DNA from: an uncultured Fidelibacterota bacterium
Lineage (GTDB): Bacteria > Marinisomatota > Marinisomatia > Marinisomatales > TCS55
DNA: 20,810 bases
NCBI GenBank assembly: GCA_913046805.1
Contig: CAJWTA010000011.1
Span: forward strand, 1 to 20,810
Reading direction: 5' to 3'
Positions within the stretch are counted from its first letter, which is position 1. Every line of letters begins with the position of its first letter. Under the pieces are notes generated by a model. That model worked only from the letters and a program-made list of their open reading frames with translations. It ran no database searches and was not told the origin of the DNA. Positions 15,567 to 20,810 of the stretch are shown one piece after another. The position numbers and the translations under genes were made by a program.

Positions 15567-18283
15567 CAATGAGCCTCATACCAAGACTGACCAAAACCAC
15601 TATCTACTTCAATTGGAACAGAAAGTGGAAGCGCGTTTACCATTTTATCAACTACCATATTTTCTAAATCATTAAGCTCATTCTTTGGTGTCTCAAATAC
15701 CAGTTCATCATGTATTTGAAGAACCAATTTGGACTTCATTTTATGCTCGTTTAAATGATTTGATACAGAGGTCATTGCTATCTTTATCATCTCTGCGCTG
15801 GTTCCTTGAATAGGCATATTTATCGCCATCCTTTTAGCTGCTTCTCGATGAAGATGATTACTGCTATCGATATCCCAAACAGGCCTTTTCCTTCCAAGCA
15901 ACGTTTTTACAAAACGATTTTTCTTTGCCTTCTGCATTGTATCTTCAACGTATTTTTTAATTCCAGAATATGTATCAAAATATTTTTCTATTAGAGCCTT
16001 TGCTTCTTTTTGAGGAATACCTAATTCTTGGCTCATTCTAAAAGGACCAGCACCATACAGCAGGCCAAAATTAACAATTTTGGCAGTCCTTCTCATCGAT
16101 GGCTGAACATCGTTAATCGATACATTGTAAACATCCGCAGCGGTTCTTGAGTGAATGTCATCACCATTGTTAAAAGCATCAACCAAAGACGTGTCTTGAC
16201 TTAAATGAGCCATAATTCTTAGTTCAATTTGTGAATAATCAGCTGAAAAAATTACCCAATCCCTGTTGTTAGATTTAAATGCTTTTCTAATTTCGCGACC
16301 CTCTTCGGTTTTGATAGGGATATTTTGAAAATTTGGATTACTAGATGACAATCTCCCTGTGGCTGTGATTGTTTGATTAAAAGTAGAGTGAATTCTCCCG
16401 GTTGAGGGTAGCTTCAGCTCTGGCAAGGCATCAATGTAGGTATTTTTTAATTTATTTAATTTTCTATACTCTAACACTAGTTCAGGCAAAAGGTGTTGTC
16501 CCTTAAGTCTCTCAAGGACATCTTCAGCGGTCGATCTTTTTTTAATTTCTGGCAAACCTTTAATATCAAATAGTATTTTTGCCAATTGTTGCGTTGAATT
16601 AATATTAAACTCAAATCCTGACTCTTGGTAAATGTCTTTGATTAGCCCATCAAGTTTTTTTCCAATTTTAATAGACATGGTCTTAAGTAAATCAGAATCA
16701 ATATACATTCCATTAAATTCCATTTCAGTCAAAACAGGAAGAAGAGGAATTTCTATTTCATTAAAAAATTTTGACAAATTCTCATCGTCGAGCTTCTTTT
16801 CAAAAATATAAGTTAGTTGCAATGCTATATCAGCATCCTCAGAGGCATAAAAAGAAATTTTATCAATATCCACTTCAGCCATCGAAATCTGATCTTTCCC
16901 TTTTCCGATCAAATCTTCAATTGGTACCATTGCATAATCTAAATATTCTAAACTAAGGTTTTCTAATTTAAAGCTTCTCAATTCGGGCTTGAGTAGATGG
17001 GCAGCAATCATTGTATCAAATTTAATTCCAGCAACCTTTATACCATTCCTCAATAAAATCAAAGAATCAAATTTTACATTTTGCCCTGTTTTTGGAATTA
17101 ATCCATTTTCCATTACTGGACGCATTAGCTCTAATACTTTCGTTATATAATCATCAAAAAGAGAATCTTTGCTATCTGGCCAATGTATCGGAATGTAAAC
17201 ACCTGTATTTTGTTTATTGGAAAATGAAAATCCTACAATATCACAGCTCATTGGATTGACGGATGTGGTCTCAATATCAAATGAAAGCCATTCACCCTCT
17301 TTAATCGATCCTAAAAAATTTTTAATATCTTCCTCGCTATACAATGTCCTATAATCTTTTTTCGGTGCATCCTTCTTTTTAGAAATTGGTATGTCATCAC
17401 CTAGGATTTGTTTTTGCAAAGTTTCAAATTCTAACTCTTGAAAAATTAACGCTAAAGATTCTTTGTCAATATCGTTAGTTTTTAAAGTTGAAAAATCAAT
17501 GTTCAAATCCATATTAGTATCTATCGTAACCAAATCTTTACTCAATAAAGCTTCACTTCTTGCGTTTTGCAATCCCTCGCGTGCTCTTTTATTTTTAACT
17601 TCATCAGCATGATCTAGAGATGCTTCAAGAGATCCATACTCTTTAATTAGTTTGACCGCTGTTTTTTCACCCACCCCTGGAACTCCAGGTACGTTATCTG
17701 AAGCGTCGCCCATCAATCCCAACAAATCAATTATTTTTTCAGGAGGCACTCCCCACTTGTCAATAACGCCATTACGGTCATAGATTTTAATATCGGCCTT
17801 CCGACCAGATGGTGTGTATAAAAATATATTTTCATTCACCAATTGCATAAAGTCCTTATCTCCACTGACAATATAAACTTCTAAATTTTCTTTAGATGCC
17901 ATTGAAGCCAATGTTCCGATAATATCGTCTGCTTCAAAACCTGGTTTTTCAAGTGTGGGGATTCCCATAGATTCTAGGATTTTCCATAGATACGGGAGTT
18001 GACCTATCATTTCATCCGGCATCTTTTCTCGAGTCGCTTTGTAATCAGGATACTTTTCATGTCTAAAAGTCTTTTTAGATGTGTCAAACGCAGCTACCAT
18101 CAAATCAGGTTTATCGTTATTAATCAGTTTTAGTATCTGATTAATGAATCCAAAAAGTGCTGATGTATGCATTCCTTTGCTATTGATCAAAGGGTTTCTT
18201 ATCAATGCAAAATGCGATCTATACAACATTGCATAGCCGTCTATTAAGTATAATGTTTTATTTACTGTTTTATTTACTGGCAT
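15566..18283 (-). CDS. polA: DNA polymerase I
   Basis: Repair and Okazaki-fragment polymerase, 905 residues, with all three activities predicted. The 5' nuclease domain (about 11-290) has the acidic sites FEADD (116-120) and MGDASDNVPG (191-200). The 3'-5' proofreading domain (about 320-510) keeps Exo I DIET (Asp336, Glu338), Exo II QNVKFD (Asp406) and Exo III YASED (Tyr479, Asp483); many bacterial PolI proteins have lost these. The polymerase domain has motif A DYSQIELR with Asp682, motif B RRTAKIVNFGLLYG at 731-744 with Lys735 and Phe739, and motif C QIHDE with Asp859. It is the first gene of the eleven-gene run, divergent from rlmH across 53 nt. No Shine-Dalgarno precedes the ATG; the N-terminus contains a 12-bp in-frame tandem repeat. 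Confidence 0.98.
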   Translation of the reverse strand: MPVNKTVNKTLYLIDGYAMLYRSHFALIRNPLINSKGMHTSALFGFINQILKLINNDKPDLMVAAFDTSKKTFRHEKYPDYKATREKMPDEMIGQLPYLWKILESMGIPTLEKPGFEADDIIGTLASMASKENLEVYIVSGDKDFMQLVNENIFLYTPSGRKADIKIYDRNGVIDKWGVPPEKIIDLLGLMGDASDNVPGVPGVGEKTAVKLIKEYGSLEASLDHADEVKNKRAREGLQNARSEALLSKDLVTIDTNMDLNIDFSTLKTNDIDKESLALIFQELEFETLQKQILGDDIPISKKKDAPKKDYRTLYSEEDIKNFLGSIKEGEWLSFDIETTSVNPMSCDIVGFSFSNKQNTGVYIPIHWPDSKDSLFDDYITKVLELMRPVMENGLIPKTGQNVKFDSLILLRNGIKVAGIKFDTMIAAHLLKPELRSFKLENLSLEYLDYAMVPIEDLIGKGKDQISMAEVDIDKISFYASEDADIALQLTYIFEKKLDDENLSKFFNEIEIPLLPVLTEMEFNGMYIDSDLLKTMSIKIGKKLDGLIKDIYQESGFEFNINSTQQLAKILFDIKGLPEIKKRSTAEDVLERLKGQHLLPELVLEYRKLNKLKNTYIDALPELKLPSTGRIHSTFNQTITATGRLSSSNPNFQNIPIKTEEGREIRKAFKSNNRDWVIFSADYSQIELRIMAHLSQDTSLVDAFNNGDDIHSRTAADVYNVSINDVQPSMRRTAKIVNFGLLYGAGPFRMSQELGIPQKEAKALIEKYFDTYSGIKKYVEDTMQKAKKNRFVKTLLGRKRPVWDIDSSNHLHREAAKRMAINMPIQGTSAEMIKIAMTSVSNHLNEHKMKSKLVLQIHDELVFETPKNELNDLENMVVDKMVNALPLSVPIEVDSGFGQSWYEAH
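18254..18279. repeat. 12-bp tandem duplication in the polA N-terminus
   Basis: The plus-strand unit TGTTTTATTTAC occurs at 18254-18265 and again at 18266-18277, with the first two bases of a third copy following. On the coding strand this gives VNKT-VNKT at residues 3-10, just before the conserved strand LYLIDG. The unit is four codons long, so the frame is kept. Confidence 0.9.
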
Positions 18284-18311
18284 GACGTTATGAAGTTAAA
18301 TGAAATTAGTA

Positions 18312-18317
18312 ATTATA
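18312..18317 (-). promoter_or_regulatory. Candidate -10 element for the polA operon
   Basis: On the minus strand a perfect TATAAT lies 28 nt upstream of the polA ATG inside the 53-nt divergent spacer between polA and rlmH. No good -35 hexamer is found at 16-18 nt: a TTGAAA at 18331-18336 is only 13 nt away. If used, it would give a very short leader, in keeping with the missing Shine-Dalgarno. On the plus strand the same bases include TATAAA (18314-18319) that could serve rlmH. AT-rich background makes chance matches likely. Confidence 0.3.
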
Positions 18318-18336
18318 AATCGCTAATATTTTTCAA

Positions 18337-18768
18337 ATGAAAATAAAGATCATATCTGTAGGAAAAATTAAAAATAAGCACATTAGTTCTCTATGCATGG
18401 AATATAAAGATAGAATTAAGCATTATGCAAAATTTGAGGAAGTTGTACTAAAAAGCGGAACAAATCAAACAGAAAACAAGAAGATAATCGCACATTTGAA
18501 AAATAATGCAGGTCTTAACTATGGGTTGAGCGAAGATGGTGATAGTTTTAACTCCAAAAATTTTGCAAGGCTGCTTTCTGATGCGAATAATCCAATATCA
18601 TTTATTGTTGGAGGTCCTGATGGAATCGATGAGCGAACCAAAAAAAGTTGTGATAAGATTATTGCTCTATCCCCAATGACTTTCACCCATGAAATGGCGC
18701 AACTGTTTCTTCTCGAGCAGATCTATCGAGGATTTACTATTACCCTCAACAAAAAATATCATAAATAA
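18337..18768 (+). CDS. rlmH: 23S rRNA (pseudouridine1915-N3)-methyltransferase RlmH
   Basis: SPOUT-class methyltransferase that methylates pseudouridine 1915 of 23S rRNA in helix 69 of the assembled 70S ribosome, using S-adenosylmethionine. The 143-residue protein opens with IKIISVGKIKN, carries the glycine-rich cofactor loop FIVGGPDG (89-96), then the trefoil-knot motif LSPMTFTHEMAQLFLLEQIYRGFTI (residues 111-135), and ends in YHK, as most RlmH proteins do. It is slightly shorter than the E. coli enzyme (155). It is a single-gene unit on the plus strand: divergent from polA (53 nt) and convergent with the TonB receptor (2 nt between stops). There is no Shine-Dalgarno in front of the ATG. Confidence 0.96.
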   Translation: MKIKIISVGKIKNKHISSLCMEYKDRIKHYAKFEEVVLKSGTNQTENKKIIAHLKNNAGLNYGLSEDGDSFNSKNFARLLSDANNPISFIVGGPDGIDERTKKSCDKIIALSPMTFTHEMAQLFLLEQIYRGFTITLNKKYHK

Positions 18769-18770
18769 AA

Positions 18771-20810
18771 TTAAAAACTATAAGAAAGGTTTATAAATGT
18801 ATTTCTATCTGCACCTGGCCAGTAAAAAGCGTTGTAGCCATTATACTCATAACTATATCCGTACGTTGAATACAACTTATTAAAAACGTTATTTATCTTC
18901 ATATCAACCTTCACTTTTTTCCAAGAAATACTAGCACCCAAATCTAAAATACTGTAGGAGCTTATGTAACCATCTTCAACGTTTGTATTATCAATATACA
19001 TTCCCCCGATTTTTCTATAGTTTGCATACAATAATAAGTCATCCGAAAAAATTCGGCTCAATGATGCATTCATGATGCTGGATGGAGTATTGGGCAAAAA
19101 ATTTCCGTTATTAAAAACATTCATTTGTAAGGTACCATTAATATCTAGAATTGTTTTACTATCAATGAATATTCTTGACTCGTACTCGAAGCCACTGTGG
19201 GAAGTTGAGTCGGCAGAATAATATGAATATTCTCCTTCTTGAGAAAGATTTATATTTTTTAACTGCTCATTAAGATAAAGCATTCGGTAGCCATTGAATT
19301 TTGCATATCCATTATTAAAGGTAAAATTCATACCTAGTTCAAGATCTGTTATAACTTCATTGGCTGCCATCACCGGTGCACTAAACATGTCATCCGCTGC
19401 AATTATTTGATTATCTGCAGGTTCTTTTTGAGCTTTGCCTGTGTTTACAAACCAACTAAGCGAATCACTCAATTTCCATACAAAACCAATCCTCGGATTC
19501 AAAAAACTCCAATCTGCTGATAACTGATGCCCAAAAGCATTGCCAATCTTTTTCTGATCAAGTTCCCAATTTATTTTTTGGTTTTGCAGATCAAAGGAAA
19601 CCGCAAATGGCTGATTTGATGGAGCCCAAATTAGCCTTGTGAAAGCAGTCAAAATATTTTTATCTCCGATATATTGGTAATATCGATACCAATTATCGTT
19701 AAATCTTGCTCTAAGCGAGGGATCAGAAAATTGAGTAGCCTCACCAAAATGATCTCCGGTGTAGAAACGAACCTCTCCACCAAAGTCAATGCGGTAATTT
19801 TTATCTAAAATTGTGAACATGGGTACAATTCCATAGTAATTGTTTTGTATCCATTTTCTCCTCAATAAATCAGTGCTCTTTCCTTTCTCAGTTTCTTCAT
19901 CCATAACATTATCAATATCAAGATTATAAGAGTAAAAATCCTGACCTGTTTTGAGTACCTCATAGTACCCGCTACCAATTACAGAGTATGCAACATTTCT
20001 AAAAGAAATTTTATCACTCATCTTAGCGTAGGTATTTATTGAGTAAATTTGCTGTAGAAAATCATCTGTGAAGGCTTTATAACTATCTCTTCTTTTAACA
20101 CGATCATCAATATCAGATTGTTTTTCACCGCTTAAAAACCCAGCCACACCGTCCCATGATAGTTGTGTATTCTCGTAGCCAATTAACGCTCTCAACTGAT
20201 TCTTAAAAATCTTTCCTCTGTGTTCAACGGCAAAAAACATCCCTTCTTGCTTTGAGTCGTGAAATTTTCTGTAGCTATTTGAATTTATAGATGATGCTCG
20301 AAAAGCTAAACTAAAGTTTTCCCCTAAATCTTTTCCAGATTGATATTTAACACGCGTTTTCGAAGTGCTATATGAACCCAATCCTTGCGAAACCTCTATT
20401 TTTCTATTCTCACTTTGAATGTGCGTTCTTACGTTAATAGATCCCCCAAACGATGAAGAGCCGTACAGACTGGTTCCAATACCTCTTTGGATTTGAATAT
20501 CTTTGGTATCTGCAAGAAGATCGCCGTGGTCAACCCAATATACCTGATGGCTTTCATTATCGTTCATCGGAACTCCATCGAAAAGAACAGCAATTCGGCT
20601 TTGATCAAATCCGCGAATAGAAGCGTAAGAATACCCCGTACCATTTCCGCTTTCGCTGTATGCCCAAACACCAGGCTCGGAGGCCAAAACCATAGGAATA
20701 TCCTGCGCAGTGTATTTTAGATTTATTTCATCCTGAGTTAGTGTTGAAAATGAAACGGGAGTAAGACCCGATATTGCTCTGTAAGCACTCACATCAACAG
20801 AATTGCCCAC
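18771..20810 (-). CDS. TonB-dependent outer-membrane receptor, 5' partial
   Basis: The frame runs off the right edge; the first visible codon, GTG at 20810, is internal. The 679 visible residues comprise the plug domain (about 1-130) and the 22-strand barrel. Plug motifs include TPVSFSTLTQDEI, the IRGFDQSRIAVLFDGVPMND block (residues 65-84) and QIQRGIGTSLYGSSSFGGSI, all standard for TonB-dependent receptors. The protein ends in NLSYSF with the C-terminal Phe used for outer-membrane insertion. The signal peptide, TonB box and any carboxypeptidase-regulatory N-terminal domain lie outside the window. Plug style resembles FecA/siderophore- and vitamin-type receptors rather than SusC (no SusD partner is visible, and it is smaller), but the ligand cannot be assigned. 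It converges on rlmH with 2 nt between stops. Confidence 0.95.
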   Translation of the reverse strand: MGNSVDVSAYRAISGLTPVSFSTLTQDEINLKYTAQDIPMVLASEPGVWAYSESGNGTGYSYASIRGFDQSRIAVLFDGVPMNDNESHQVYWVDHGDLLADTKDIQIQRGIGTSLYGSSSFGGSINVRTHIQSENRKIEVSQGLGSYSTSKTRVKYQSGKDLGENFSLAFRASSINSNSYRKFHDSKQEGMFFAVEHRGKIFKNQLRALIGYENTQLSWDGVAGFLSGEKQSDIDDRVKRRDSYKAFTDDFLQQIYSINTYAKMSDKISFRNVAYSVIGSGYYEVLKTGQDFYSYNLDIDNVMDEETEKGKSTDLLRRKWIQNNYYGIVPMFTILDKNYRIDFGGEVRFYTGDHFGEATQFSDPSLRARFNDNWYRYYQYIGDKNILTAFTRLIWAPSNQPFAVSFDLQNQKINWELDQKKIGNAFGHQLSADWSFLNPRIGFVWKLSDSLSWFVNTGKAQKEPADNQIIAADDMFSAPVMAANEVITDLELGMNFTFNNGYAKFNGYRMLYLNEQLKNINLSQEGEYSYYSADSTSHSGFEYESRIFIDSKTILDINGTLQMNVFNNGNFLPNTPSSIMNASLSRIFSDDLLLYANYRKIGGMYIDNTNVEDGYISSYSILDLGASISWKKVKVDMKINNVFNKLYSTYGYSYEYNGYNAFYWPGADRNTFINLSYSF

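Noticed and set aside
18771..20810. A complete TonB receptor starting with GTG at 20810.
   Set aside because: The plug domain starts almost at the edge and no signal peptide is present, so the gene continues outside the window.
1..20810. Mobile elements, prophage, toxin-antitoxin or defence genes, CRISPR arrays, tRNA or rRNA genes, riboswitches.
   Set aside because: None of their proteins, repeats or conserved RNA stretches are visible; almost every base is in a gene and the spacers are too small for most of them.

Overview
The window is an AT-rich (roughly one-third G+C by eye), extremely gene-dense piece of a Gram-negative bacterial chromosome. A TonB-dependent receptor, an outer-membrane beta-barrel, a lipoprotein, a DUF5117/DUF4953-type metzincin and UMF1, NamZ and RmuC homologues point to the Bacteroidota/FCB side of the tree. 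The low G+C, tiny intergenic spaces and gene set resemble a streamlined marine lineage such as Marinimicrobia (SAR406) or a marine Bacteroidota. That placement is inference from protein style, not from a marker gene search. No rRNA, tRNA, CRISPR, insertion sequence, integrase or phage gene is visible.

Layout. Left edge (1-1806, +): the C-terminal ~600 residues of a secreted zinc metalloprotease. Then a three-gene minus-strand operon, leucyl aminopeptidase - rmuC - small lipoprotein (4788 down to 1815), with start/stop overlaps of 4 nt at both junctions. A 100-nt divergent spacer separates it from a small plus-strand cupin. From 18283 down to 5267 the minus strand carries an unbroken run of eleven genes: polA, ABC ATPase, ABC-2 permease, nucleoside 2-deoxyribosyltransferase-like enzyme, alanine racemase, DUF1343/NamZ protein, outer-membrane barrel, UMF1-family MFS transporter, acyl-CoA thioesterase, secreted SH3-like protein, acetyl-CoA synthetase. 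polA is divergent from rlmH (+), and the right edge holds most of a TonB-dependent receptor (-), cut off at its N-terminus.

How the genes fit together. Housekeeping functions (replication/repair polymerase, ribosome methylation, D-alanine supply, acetate activation, peptide breakdown) are interleaved with envelope functions (NamZ, barrel, MFS, TonB receptor, lipoprotein). The first five genes of the long run overlap each other by 1-14 nt, suggesting translational coupling. NamZ, barrel, MFS and alr side by side could reflect cell-wall sugar/peptide salvage, but this is a guess from adjacency.

I found no clear undescribed system. The best lead is the ABC ATPase at 14640-15566: Walker A and the Walker B aspartate are intact, but the Q-loop Gln, the LSGGQ signature, the catalytic Glu and the switch His are all substituted. 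Lesser leads are the deoxyribosyltransferase-like gene coupled to polA, the NamZ homologue with a changed PEHG motif, and three convergent gene pairs with 2-8 nt between stops and no terminator.
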